Numbered from the stretch's first letter, positions 23,739-31,529 are shown. The stretch: DNA of 45,044 bases from Candidatus Hydrogenedentota bacterium (GCA_016215105.1 JACRLJ010000125.1:1-45044); one strand, 5' to 3'. Translations and numbers: made by a program. Notes: generated by a model not told the origin, from the letters alone.

Positions 23739-24688
23739 GCGCTCGCGGAAAGACTGCGCAGAGCGCCGCCGTCCTCATTCTGGGCGGAACAGACGACCCC
23801 GAGGCGGTTCGCGCTGCGAACGAAATCAGAGCGAGAAACGCCGGGCTGATCCATCTGGACTCACCCGCGTTTCCAGACACCGTCCGCGTGTCGTTCCGTA
23901 ACGGTGTGGCATATGCGGATTCGCGGCGTCTGCCCACCCCTTCCTCCGTGTACGTGCGCGGGCTCGCGTGTCATCCCTTATTACCGGATCTCGCCGAGGA
24001 TCTCGAGACGCGGCCCCGCGGCGTCATTGCGCAATGCGCCGAGAAACGCGCCATGTTGGAATCTCTTCTCCGCTGCTTCCAGAAATATGGCGCTCGTTTG
24101 GTGAACAGCCTCGAGGCCAACGCGCAGCACAGTCAGAAGCCGTTCCAGCTCACACTCCTACAGTCCGCCGGTCTGCCCGTCCCGCAGTGGCTCGCCACCA
24201 ACAACCCCGAAGCGGTCCGGGAATTCGCCCGTCACGTCCGCCACGCCGTGTACAAGCCCCTGGCCGGCGGCGCCACGGTGCGCAAGCTTGAAAAAAGGGA
24301 CCTCTCCACCAAACGCTTGTCGGCCTTGGCTGCCGCGCCCGTTTTGTTCCAGGAGTTGGTCGAGGGGACCTCCATACGCGCCTATGTCGTGGGCCGGCGC
24401 GTGGTCGCGGCCGCCGCGATCGACTCCACCGAGCTCGACTATCGCCGAAAGGAGGATGCGGTGACGCCAGCGCGGTTAACACCCCGCGAACGCCACGCCG
24501 CGCTCACCGCCGCGCGCGTCTGCGGCATGCATTTCACCGGCGTGGACCTCATCCGCTCACAAAAGCGTTTCGTCGTGCTCGAATGCAATCCATCCCCCAT
24601 GTTCGCCGTCTTCGAAGAGAAGACCGGATTGGACGTCGCTGGGCCGTTGGCGGATTTTCTGATTCGTCCACGCCGACGCGCCTCTTAG
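23735..24688 (+). CDS. ATP-grasp graspetide macrocyclase
   Basis: RimK-like ATP-grasp ligase of about 317 residues, expected to activate core Glu side chains with ATP and join them to Thr hydroxyls. The N-terminal domain starts AAVLILGGTDDPEAVRAANE as in PsnB/MvdD-type enzymes. ATP-grasp features are KPLAGGATVRKLEK, VLFQELVEGTSIRAYVVG and the metal site GVDLI with VLECNPSPMF near the end. No ATG, GTG or TTG lies in this frame between the precursor stop and the first conserved strand. The only canonical start is TTG 23537, inside the precursor leader region, giving 66 unlikely extra residues. ATA 23735, overlapping the precursor stop (ATAG) after GAGGAAG, is used here as the putative coupled start; a sequence error is possible. 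The stop overlaps the convergent toxin gene. Confidence 0.85.
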   Translation: MGARGKTAQSAAVLILGGTDDPEAVRAANEIRARNAGLIHLDSPAFPDTVRVSFRNGVAYADSRRLPTPSSVYVRGLACHPLLPDLAEDLETRPRGVIAQCAEKRAMLESLLRCFQKYGARLVNSLEANAQHSQKPFQLTLLQSAGLPVPQWLATNNPEAVREFARHVRHAVYKPLAGGATVRKLEKRDLSTKRLSALAAAPVLFQELVEGTSIRAYVVGRRVVAAAAIDSTELDYRRKEDAVTPARLTPRERHAALTAARVCGMHFTGVDLIRSQKRFVVLECNPSPMFAVFEEKTGLDVAGPLADFLIRPRRRAS

Positions 24689-24948
24689 CTGCGCCGGTAT
24701 ACTTCGCGGCGATGACCAATCTTGACCACGATCACGAGCAACTCCCCGTCTCTGACTTCGGAAACAATCCGGTAGACCCCTTGCCGGACGCGGTATTGCT
24801 GCTGAGCAGATAGCTTTTCGCTGCCCATGGGACATGGGTCCTTGCTCAAGGCTTGGACACGTTTGAGAAACCGTTTCACGTCCGTGTTGGGAATCGAGCG
24901 GAGATCTTTGGCTACAGACTCTTTGAAGCGAATCTCAAAGCTTGCCAT
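24685..24948 (-). CDS. RelE/ParE family toxin
   Basis: Toxin-like protein of 87 residues. MASFEIRFKESVAKDLRSIP is the typical RelE start, followed by LSAQQQYRVRQGVYRIVSEV and a C-terminal LLVIVVKIGHRREVYRRS strand with basic residues and Tyr as in active RelE mRNA interferases. The gene overlaps the antitoxin gene by 14 bases, the usual coupling for these pairs, and its stop overlaps the stop of the ATP-grasp gene on the other strand. The likely action is ribosome-dependent mRNA cleavage, neutralised by the upstream antitoxin. Confidence 0.9.
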   Translation of the reverse strand: MASFEIRFKESVAKDLRSIPNTDVKRFLKRVQALSKDPCPMGSEKLSAQQQYRVRQGVYRIVSEVRDGELLVIVVKIGHRREVYRRS

Positions 24949-25168
24949 GGGCTTTGAGATCTTCCAATAAGGCTTCGTGGCACACAGTAGATTCGGCGGC
25001 GCGGTCTTTGAACGCAGCGAGGTCCTCCCTGTCTTCCATCAAGGCTTGCCGAACCGCTTCGTTGACCAAGTCGGACAACGATCGATGCGTGGATGCAGCC
25101 TTCATTCGAAGCGCCTGATGGATCTCAGACTCAAAGTAGACCGTAGAACGCTTAGTGGCTCCATACAT
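24935..25168 (-). CDS. ribbon-helix-helix antitoxin
   Basis: Antitoxin of 77 residues for the RelE-like toxin. The N-terminal part, RSTVYFESEIHQALRMKAAS, has the RHH pattern: an alternating beta strand (STVYFE) and the first helix, then THRSLSDLVNEAVRQAL for the second helix. The acidic C-terminal tail should wrap the toxin. The start ATG 25168 follows GGAGG at eight bases; an upstream start in this frame lacks a ribosome binding site. A perfect palindrome 32 bases upstream is the likely operator for autorepression. Confidence 0.88.
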   Translation of the reverse strand: MYGATKRSTVYFESEIHQALRMKAASTHRSLSDLVNEAVRQALMEDREDLAAFKDRAAESTVCHEALLEDLKAHGKL

Positions 25169-25199
25169 CGTGTTCGCCTCCGAGAGAGATTGTAGCATT

Positions 25200-25217
25200 G
25201 TGACGCTATAGCGTCAC
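25200..25217. promoter_or_regulatory. palindromic operator of the toxin-antitoxin operon
   Basis: GTGACGCTATAGCGTCAC is a perfect 18-base palindrome 31 bases upstream of the antitoxin ATG. A further half-site, CATAGCGTC (25222-25230), follows. Repeated GACGCTA half-sites at a regular spacing are typical for RHH antitoxins that bind their own promoter together with the toxin. Confidence 0.6.
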
Positions 25218-25419
25218 GGCGTCATAGCGTCGGCAGGCGGCATCTTTCCATTCCCGGCCCGCCGCAACAGACGAAATCGGGAGGGGCGGCGTCCTCGCCG
25301 ACCGGTCCAGGCGAACTCATCGACGACGGCGTGGAAACCGCTACTTGCGCCAGCGCTAGGCACGGGGATATTCTTGCCCAGCTCACACGGTTCGCTGCTA
25401 CTGGGGATTCTGATTTGTC

Positions 25420-26565
25420 ATGACGCATGCAATAGTCCACCCGCCCATTTCGCGCATCGCCGAACTCGAATCATGGTCGCAGGCATTGACTCGTATCGCC
25501 GCAGAACCACTCGAATTCTGCCCCGGCTTCCCGCGCATCGCGCGGCGGTTCGAGGCGTGGTGGAACCAGGAACTGCTGGATCGGCCCATATTCATCGCTT
25601 CGACGAATAGCAGTCCGGCGCGCCCCATTCGGCGGCGGTTGGAACTGCTCCACAATCCCGCGGCGTGGTTTGAAGCCAAACGCGCCGACGTCGCGCAAAC
25701 GCGCTACCTCGGCGATGCGATTCCATTTATCCGGACCGATTTCGGCCCGGTGTTTCTCGGCGCGCTGCTCGGCGGAGACCTCGAGTTTGGCGCCGACACC
25801 GGCTGGACACACGCCTTCATCAACGACGACTGGTCGAACGCGCCGGACTGGATTCTGCGCGAGGACAATCCCTGGTGGCTACGGCTTCGCGAACTCACCG
25901 AACTGGTCGCGTCCGACGCGCGGGGACGCTACCTCGTGTGTACGCCCGACCTCGGCGGCTCGGCGGACGTTCTCCTGAACCTTCGCGGTTCACAAGGCCT
26001 GTGCATGGACGTGATGATGGAGCCCGACCGCGTTCGCGCGGCCGTGGACGCTATCTACCCCGCCTGGCGCCGTGCGTTCTCCGAGTTGTACCGCATCGCG
26101 CTGTGCGCCGGCGCGGGGATCTTCCACTGGCTCACGCTTTGGTCGAATCGCCCCTACATGATCCCGGCCTGCGACTTCAACTACATGATCGGCCCCGAGC
26201 AGTTCAACGCCGTGTGCCTGCCCGACATCGCCCGCCAGGCCGCCACCGTCGGCCGTGCCGTATTTCACCTCGACGGCGCCGGCGCAGCCCGCCACATTGA
26301 CGCCCTGCTCGAAGTTCCCGGCATCCAGGCGATCCAGTTCACCCCAGGCGAAGGAACGCCTTCCGCCCTGCCGTGGATCGACATGTTCAAGAAGATCCAG
26401 AGCCGCGGTCGCTCGGTGCTAATCATCGCGCCCGCGCACGAGGTGTTGCCGCTGTGCGACGCGCTTAAGCCCGAGGGCTTGGCGTTCTTGGCAACTGGCG
26501 CCATCGCCGGCGAATCGGACGAGGTGTTCGCGCAGGTATGCACGCGCTTTGGCGCGAAATCGTAG
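25420..26565 (+). CDS. uroporphyrinogen decarboxylase (URO-D) superfamily protein
   Basis: Protein of 381 residues with a URO-D-like TIM barrel. LVCTPDLGGSADVLLNLRGS, the LCMDVMMEPDRVRAAVDAIY segment, a HLDGAGAARHIDALLEVPGI turn and IQAIQFTPGEG are the family landmarks. It is not haem-pathway HemE: the N-terminal substrate loop of HemE is absent. Such proteins in uncultured bacteria usually belong to the group related to corrinoid-dependent methyltransferases (MtaA-like), with His/Asp and Cys for metal or thiol binding. The ATG 25420 lacks a strong ribosome binding site. It stands alone between the TA operator region and the ABC exporter. Confidence 0.82.
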   Translation: MTHAIVHPPISRIAELESWSQALTRIAAEPLEFCPGFPRIARRFEAWWNQELLDRPIFIASTNSSPARPIRRRLELLHNPAAWFEAKRADVAQTRYLGDAIPFIRTDFGPVFLGALLGGDLEFGADTGWTHAFINDDWSNAPDWILREDNPWWLRLRELTELVASDARGRYLVCTPDLGGSADVLLNLRGSQGLCMDVMMEPDRVRAAVDAIYPAWRRAFSELYRIALCAGAGIFHWLTLWSNRPYMIPACDFNYMIGPEQFNAVCLPDIARQAATVGRAVFHLDGAGAARHIDALLEVPGIQAIQFTPGEGTPSALPWIDMFKKIQSRGRSVLIIAPAHEVLPLCDALKPEGLAFLATGAIAGESDEVFAQVCTRFGAKS

Positions 26566-26598
26566 ACCGTACAGATCTCCAATACGAGTTCGGCGCCT

Positions 26599-26706
26599 GG
26601 TAGTCCGGTTTTTCCAAAACCGGAGTTTGCCATGCCGCCGTGGAAGCCGGTAACGTACATCTACTTCGTCCCTCACCGAATCCGGCTTTAGAAAAGCCGG
26701 ACTACC
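26599..26706. repeat. 108-base element with inverted hairpin-containing ends
   Basis: GGTAGTCCGGTTTTTCCAAA with ACCGGA at 26599-26624 and its imperfect reverse complement at 26680-26706 flank a 55-base centre. Each end is itself a hairpin: CCGGTTTT/AAAACCGG and CCGGCTTT/AAAGCCGG. It lies 34 bases after the UroD-like gene. A MITE- or REP-like element or a pair of tandem terminators would explain it. Confidence 0.6.
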
Positions 26707-26729
26707 CGGTCCCTAGAGAATTTTGTTCT

Positions 26730-26757
26730 TTGCTTTTATCGCTGTCTCTGGTACTCT
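26730..26757 (+). promoter_or_regulatory. candidate promoter of the ABC-2 exporter operon
   Basis: TTGCTT (26730-26735) and TACTCT (26752-26757) with a TG extension are separated by 16 bases in a short AT-rich stretch. It would give a leader of about 90 bases before ATG 26853. Moderate match only. Confidence 0.35.
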
Positions 26758-26852
26758 GGCGGACTGCGTGTCTTGGGCAAGGCGGCGGCGTTTTCGGGGA
26801 CCTCGACTAAGGGCGCCGGACTGACCGCGAGCAACGGGGACGGACATTTCAC

Positions 26853-27836
26853 ATGCCACACATCGTCGTGGAGAACCTTGCCAAGACGTTTCAGGTCGCT
26901 GAACGCGATCCCGGGGTCTGGGGCGCCATCCGCGGTCTCGCAAAGCGGCGCTACCGCACCGTACACGCCCTGGACGGCGTCTCATTCTCTATCGAGCCCG
27001 GCGAACTCGTGGGATACATCGGCCCGAACGGGGCGGGTAAATCCACTACCGTCAAAGTCCTCGCGGGTATTCTGGTGCCCGACTCCGGCCGCTGCGAGGT
27101 CCAAGGCCGAGTCCCATGGAAGGATCGCATCGCCCACGTCGCCGATATCGGCGTCGTGTTCGGTCAACGCACCCAATTGTGGTGGGACCTGCCGGTCATC
27201 GAGTCCTTCGACCTCTTGCGCGACATCTATCGCGTGTCCAAATCTGACTACACCCGCGCGCGCGACGAATTGATCGCGATGCTCGATATCGAACCCATCC
27301 TCGATGTGCCGGTTCGCCAACTCAGCCTCGGCCAGCGCATGCGCTGCGACCTGGCCGCCTCATTGCTGCATTCGCCGTCCCTGCTATACCTCGACGAGCC
27401 GACCATCGGACTCGACGCCGTCAGCAAACTCGCCGTGCGCGAATTCATCACCCGCCTGAATCGCACGCGGCAAGTCACCGTGATCCTCACCACGCACGAT
27501 ATGGACGACATCGAGGCGCTCTGCACGCGCGTCATGGTCATCAACGAGGGCAAGATACTCTCTGACGGAACGCTCGCGGATTTGCGCGCCGGTGTTACAA
27601 AGGAGCGCTGGCTCATCGTGGACTTGGTTAATGGGGAGGACACCGTCACCGATTCGGCGGCCAACGTGGTTCGACGGGACGGCGCCCGCGTGACATTGGC
27701 GTTCGATCCGGAGCGCGTTCCAACGCCGGAGCTTATTCGCCGCGTAACGGCGAACCACGCCATCCGCGACCTCTTCGTCGAGAACCCGCCCATCGAGGAG
27801 ATCATTGCCCGTATCTACCGGGAGACCAAGTCATGA
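26853..27836 (+). CDS. ABC-2 type exporter ATP-binding protein
   Basis: ATPase subunit of 327 residues of the COG4586 type. The Walker A motif GPNGAGKST is near residues 53-61, an FGQ Q-loop-like motif follows, the signature is LSLGQRMR, Walker B is LLYLDEPTIGLD, and the switch His is in LTTHD. A C-terminal extension of about 90 residues (YRET end) is typical of this subgroup. The next two genes encode the membrane subunits, the first overlapping by four bases. Such exporters move drugs, lipids or peptides. It lies 2 kb downstream of the graspetide locus, so peptide export is conceivable but unsupported. Confidence 0.92.
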   Translation: MPHIVVENLAKTFQVAERDPGVWGAIRGLAKRRYRTVHALDGVSFSIEPGELVGYIGPNGAGKSTTVKVLAGILVPDSGRCEVQGRVPWKDRIAHVADIGVVFGQRTQLWWDLPVIESFDLLRDIYRVSKSDYTRARDELIAMLDIEPILDVPVRQLSLGQRMRCDLAASLLHSPSLLYLDEPTIGLDAVSKLAVREFITRLNRTRQVTVILTTHDMDDIEALCTRVMVINEGKILSDGTLADLRAGVTKERWLIVDLVNGEDTVTDSAANVVRRDGARVTLAFDPERVPTPELIRRVTANHAIRDLFVENPPIEEIIARIYRETKS

Positions 27837-28624
27837 GACCCTATTGGGCGATGCTCAGCGCGCGGTTCCGCACGCTCCTCCAATACCGCGCCGCCGCGTT
27901 GGCCGGATTCGGAACGCAACTCTTCTTCGGTGTGGTAATCGTCATGACCTATCAAGCCTTCTACTCCGCGAACACCACGCCCCAGCCCATGTCGCTTGAA
28001 CACGTGGTGAGCTATATCTGGCTCGGGCAGGCGCTGTTTGCCTTGATGCCCTGGGCCCCGGACGCCGATATCCGCCTGCTTATACGGACGGGCGGCGTGG
28101 CCTACGAACTCCTTCGGCCCGTCAACGTATATTGGCTCTGGTTCAGCCGCGCCTTGGCGCGCCGCACCGCCCCCACGGTCTTGCGGTCAATTCCCATGTT
28201 CATTACCGCGATGCTGCTTCTCGGCTTGCAGCCCCCGGCATCGCTCGCGAGCGGGTTAGCTTGGGGTATGGCGACGGTGTGCGCCGTGCTTCTGGCCTCC
28301 GCGATCGCGACTATCTTCGGGATCGGTATGATCTGGACCATCTCCGGCGAAGGCCTCCATCGCTTGGTGTCTCCGCTCGTGATGCTCCTCTCGGGAATGT
28401 TGATTCCCCTTCCGCTGATGCCCGCATGGTCGCAGACCTTCCTCCGGGTACTGCCGTTTCGCGGCCTCGCGGACATCCCGTTCCGCCTTTACCTCGGGGA
28501 CATCCCCCCGTCCAGCGTCGGACCCATGCTTCTTCACCAATTGACGTGGGTCGCCCTGCTCGCCCTCTTCGGGCATTGGTTGTTGAGCCGCGCAATGCGC
28601 CGGCTCGTGGTGCAAGGAGGGTAA
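27833..28624 (+). CDS. ABC-2 type exporter permease 1
   Basis: Membrane subunit of 263 residues, COG4587-like, with six hydrophobic segments spread from residue 20 to the C-terminus. The ATG overlaps the ATPase stop (ATGA). Recognisable stretches are FGTQLFFGVVIVMTYQAFYS early, SYIWLGQALFALMPW and LVMLLSGMLIPLPLMPAWSQ, the family's fourth to fifth helix region. It works with the ATPase and the second permease as a heterodimeric channel. Confidence 0.88.
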   Translation: MRPYWAMLSARFRTLLQYRAAALAGFGTQLFFGVVIVMTYQAFYSANTTPQPMSLEHVVSYIWLGQALFALMPWAPDADIRLLIRTGGVAYELLRPVNVYWLWFSRALARRTAPTVLRSIPMFITAMLLLGLQPPASLASGLAWGMATVCAVLLASAIATIFGIGMIWTISGEGLHRLVSPLVMLLSGMLIPLPLMPAWSQTFLRVLPFRGLADIPFRLYLGDIPPSSVGPMLLHQLTWVALLALFGHWLLSRAMRRLVVQGG

Positions 28625-28626
28625 CC

Positions 28627-29430
28627 GTGCGCAACGCGCTCGTTCTCTACTTCCAATACGTTGGTGTCTCAATCCGTGGACAACTCCAGTACCGCGCTTC
28701 ATTTGTCATGCAGTCCATCGGCGAATTCTGGGCCCACGTCACGGAATTCATCGCGATCTGGGCGCTCTTCCACCGCTTCGGCAGTATTGGCGGCTGGTCT
28801 TTGCCGGAGGTAGCGCTGCTCTACGGTCTGGTCAACACCCAATGGGCCATCACCGATATGATCGGGCGCGGATTTGATGCGTTTGACACTATGGTCAAGT
28901 CCGGCGATTTCGACCGCGTTCTTCTGCGCCCCCGCGCCACCACCCTGCAGTTGGCTGGTCTGGAATTCACCTTGCGGCGTTTAGGCCGGCTGGCGCAAGG
29001 ACTTGCAATATTGGTCTGGGCCCTGGTGGCCTTGAATATCCTATGGACCCCGGGAAAGGTGGCGCTGTTCGTGCTCGCGGTGGCTGGGGGCGTATGTCTA
29101 TTCTACGGTCTGCTTGTAGTTCAGGCCACCTTGTGCTTTTGGACCGTCGAATCCCTCGAGATCATGAATGTATTCACCTACGGCGGATTGGAGACCGCCC
29201 GCTATCCCGTGAGTATCTACCGCCCCAATTTCCGCCGCTTCTTCACCGCCGTGGTCCCCTTGGCGTGCGTGACATATTTCCCGGCGCTTGCGCTGCTGGG
29301 GCGCGCCGACCCCCTCGGCTCAACGCTGGTATTCCAATACGCGGCGCCGCTCGCCGGTCTGATCTTTCTTCTGGTGTCACTTCAGGTGTGGAAGTTCGGC
29401 GTGCGCCACTATCAGTCGACGGGAAGTTAA
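28627..29430 (+). CDS. ABC-2 type exporter permease 2
   Basis: Second membrane subunit, 267 residues, COG3694-like. The start GTG 28627 is set by AGGAGGG six bases upstream and lies two bases past the first permease. Six hydrophobic segments are visible; VALLYGLVNTQWAITDMIGR and the GDFDRVLLRPRATTLQ loop are typical of this family. Longer upstream frames merely shadow permease 1. Its stop overlaps the stop of the convergent PilZ gene by four bases. Confidence 0.9.
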   Translation: MRNALVLYFQYVGVSIRGQLQYRASFVMQSIGEFWAHVTEFIAIWALFHRFGSIGGWSLPEVALLYGLVNTQWAITDMIGRGFDAFDTMVKSGDFDRVLLRPRATTLQLAGLEFTLRRLGRLAQGLAILVWALVALNILWTPGKVALFVLAVAGGVCLFYGLLVVQATLCFWTVESLEIMNVFTYGGLETARYPVSIYRPNFRRFFTAVVPLACVTYFPALALLGRADPLGSTLVFQYAAPLAGLIFLLVSLQVWKFGVRHYQSTGS

Positions 29431-29807
29431 CGCGGCTTGATACCGAGGTGGCCAAGAAACTCGTCACTAACGCGATCGGGATCGGAAGAATTGTACAAGA
29501 CGAGATTGCGAAGGTGCTCAAAGCTGTCCGCGTCAACCTGGTCGAAGGTGATCGCCATTCCTTCCGCGTCGGACCGCGTTATCTGTCCTTTCGCCTCGAC
29601 GGTCAGTATTTCGCCCCCGCCATCCAACCGCAGCCGCATATCGCATCGGGCGCCCACCGGAGCGCCTTCACTCGCCGCCAGGAGCAATCCGTTGAGACTC
29701 AAGTCCGAAACTACGCCCGTCAACACGACGCCGGAATCGCAGCGGACCTCCACCCCTACCTTAATCGGAATTCGCGTGAATTCACGCCGGTTACGACCTT
29801 CGGTCAT
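29427..29807 (-). CDS. PilZ domain protein
   Basis: Small cytoplasmic protein of 126 residues, a single PilZ domain that should bind cyclic di-GMP. The motif RREFTR at the N-terminus (family RxxxR) is followed by GVVSDLSLNGLLLA (family D/NxSxxG) about 30 residues later. The start ATG 29807 has GGAGG six bases upstream. It precedes no effector domain, so it probably acts as a c-di-GMP adaptor. A cNMP-binding protein gene lies 75 bases upstream, in the same direction. Confidence 0.88.
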   Translation of the reverse strand: MTEGRNRREFTRIPIKVGVEVRCDSGVVLTGVVSDLSLNGLLLAASEGAPVGARCDMRLRLDGGGEILTVEAKGQITRSDAEGMAITFDQVDADSFEHLRNLVLYNSSDPDRVSDEFLGHLGIKPR

Positions 29808-29881
29808 GCGAGTCCTCCATTCCTGAACTGGACCCGGAGCTTCCAAACGCTCTTCACTGCGGCGCTCGGAACTGCGGAGAC

Positions 29882-30337
29882 CTACGACCCCTCTTGCGCC
29901 ACTTCCAACTCCGCCAACTTCTCGTTTGCGGTCTTCAGGCGGTGGCTTAGCGTCGTCACGATATTGAGCAGTATCTTAATCGCCACCGATTTGGTCATCA
30001 GCTTGTGAAACGTCTGTTCGTTCAACGCGAACAAAAACGAGTCTTCCATGGCGAGCGCGGTCGCGCTCCTCGGCTCAGCGTTAATCAACGCCATTTCACC
30101 AAAAAGGTCCCCCGACGTCAGCGACGCCAGTATCTTATGCCCGTCAAAGATGCCCACCTTGCCGCCGAGCACGATGTACATCAGATTGCCCGTTGTACCC
30201 TTGATGAAGATCGTCTCTCCTTTGGGAACGCGCATGGTCGTGCCGCGAGAGAATATCTTCGCCACATTCTCCGGCTCCACGCCACGGAACAATTCGACGC
30301 GTTTCGCTAGCACTTCGAATTTCGCAAGATCCGACAT
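29882..30337 (-). CDS. cyclic nucleotide-binding domain protein
   Basis: Protein of 151 residues with one CRP-type cNMP-binding jelly roll and no DNA-binding helix-turn-helix. GETIFIKGTTGNLMYIVLGG opens the barrel; the phosphate-binding cassette is GDLFGEMALINAEPRSATAL, with Glu and Arg in the expected positions. The C-terminus is a helix rich in charged residues (ANEKLAELEVAQEGS), possibly a coiled coil. Either a nucleotide-sensing adaptor or a subunit of a larger complex. Flanked by PilZ and EIIA-fusion genes, all on the minus strand, which hints at a signalling cluster. Confidence 0.88.
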   Translation of the reverse strand: MSDLAKFEVLAKRVELFRGVEPENVAKIFSRGTTMRVPKGETIFIKGTTGNLMYIVLGGKVGIFDGHKILASLTSGDLFGEMALINAEPRSATALAMEDSFLFALNEQTFHKLMTKSVAIKILLNIVTTLSHRLKTANEKLAELEVAQEGS

Positions 30338-30368
30338 CGAACGCCACCTCCGCTTTTTGACTCGGGGC

Positions 30369-31199
30369 TTATACTACGTAGATGTACCGGCTGCAGTTCG
30401 AACACGTATGTATGTGGGCGGGATCCTGGCGAACGCGCTGCACAAACATCGACGGCAATTTCATAAAGCACCCTTGGCAGGTGTCCCCTTCGACCGGCAC
30501 CAGCGCCGGAGCGCGGCCAACACAAAGCCGATCATAGTGGGCCAAGACGCGCGGCGCCACCAGACCCCGAATCGTGTCAATCCGCTGCTTGATCTGGGAC
30601 TTCCCTGTCTTGGCCGCCGCGAGCATTTCCTGGCACAGCTGCAACCGCGCAAGCAGGATGATATCCGCCTGCGCGTCGCCCAGCTTGGTAAGGGCCGGAT
30701 CGGTCTTCATCGGCCGTCCGGACACCTCGTGAGTCGCCGTAAACCGCTCCGACGCCCCGTCCAGAATCTCCAGCATTTGGTCCGGCGTCTTCGCCGCCAT
30801 CATACCCTTCAAATGCTCCGGCTCACTGAGAAGCCTGGCGACGGTCGCCACAAAGTTGAGATAGGTCGTTTGCTCCGCGGGAGGATAGCAGATCAGGAAA
30901 ATCAGATGTACCGGCTTGCGATCGACCGCCGTGAAGTCGAGACCATCGGGAATTCGGCCCAAAGCGCACGCCAAACCCTTCATCCCCGGAATGCGCGCGT
31001 GCGGAACCGCGATGCCGCGTCCGATGCCCGTGCTCTCCGTAATCTCGCGGGCCATGACTTGCGCCAATACCGGCCCGATATCCTTCACTTTCTTGCTTTC
31101 GCACAACAGATAGGTCAGTTCTTTGAGCGCATCCGACTTGTTCCGGGACTCCATCTGGGGAACAACACAGCCTGTGCTGATAAACTTCGTGGGTACCAT
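30369..31199 (-). CDS. PTS EIIA (PtsN-like) domain fused to a C4 zinc ribbon
   Basis: Protein of 276 residues with two parts. Residues about 1-150 are a type-2 EIIA domain, with phospho-acceptor His67 in RGIAVPHARIPG and the LIFLICYPP strand. Residues about 175-276 are a helical region (LGDAQADIILLARLQLCQEM onward) ending in a four-cysteine zinc ribbon, CQGC and CSNC with MKLPS, as in the C4-type (CT398/zf-RING_7) proteins. The join is in one uninterrupted frame, so it is a real fusion as written. A regulator whose zinc-ribbon half responds to PTS phosphorylation is a reasonable guess. No EIIB/EIIC or HPr gene is nearby. Confidence 0.85.
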   Translation of the reverse strand: MVPTKFISTGCVVPQMESRNKSDALKELTYLLCESKKVKDIGPVLAQVMAREITESTGIGRGIAVPHARIPGMKGLACALGRIPDGLDFTAVDRKPVHLIFLICYPPAEQTTYLNFVATVARLLSEPEHLKGMMAAKTPDQMLEILDGASERFTATHEVSGRPMKTDPALTKLGDAQADIILLARLQLCQEMLAAAKTGKSQIKQRIDTIRGLVAPRVLAHYDRLCVGRAPALVPVEGDTCQGCFMKLPSMFVQRVRQDPAHIHTCSNCSRYIYVV

Positions 31200-31343
31200 A
31201 ATTCCTCTCTTTGCTTCGCGATCGTGCGCGCGGCGCCCATTCTACGGGAACCAATGACAGTTCCACAGAGCAGCCCATGTCGTGTTTGATGATTGTAGCA
31301 CCCGGCGGCGGTAAGCACAACCGCGATTCTGGCGTGGGCCGAT

Positions 31344-31529
31344 TTAGTACCAGACCGAGGTGATTACCACCGGTTCCTGACTGCCCCCGTCATAGTGCCT
31401 CTCATACCCGAATGTCTGGGTCACCCGCGCCGGCGTGACATGGTGCGCTTCCAACCACTGGTTAATGTGCTCGTCCATCTGCCGCAACGCCTCAACCGTC
31501 ACCTTCCCGATAAAGGTCTGTACCCGCAT
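31344..31529 (-). CDS. small conserved protein of unknown function
   Basis: Protein of 61 residues starting at ATG 31529, with GGGAGGA about eight bases upstream. MRVQTFIGKVTVEALRQMDE, then HINQWLEAHHVTPARVTQTF and a GYERHYDGGSQEPVVITSVW tail. The pattern (short beta strand, amphipathic helix, beta hairpin) suggests a compact soluble domain. I believe similar short proteins occur in planctomycete-like genomes but cannot name a family. Its ribosome binding site and composition make it a likely true gene. Confidence 0.72.
   Translation of the reverse strand: MRVQTFIGKVTVEALRQMDEHINQWLEAHHVTPARVTQTFGYERHYDGGSQEPVVITSVWY

Noticed and set aside
26853-29430. ABC-2 exporter as the graspetide exporter
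   Set aside because: It is separated by a toxin-antitoxin pair and a UroD-like gene, has its own candidate promoter, and no feature links it to peptide export.
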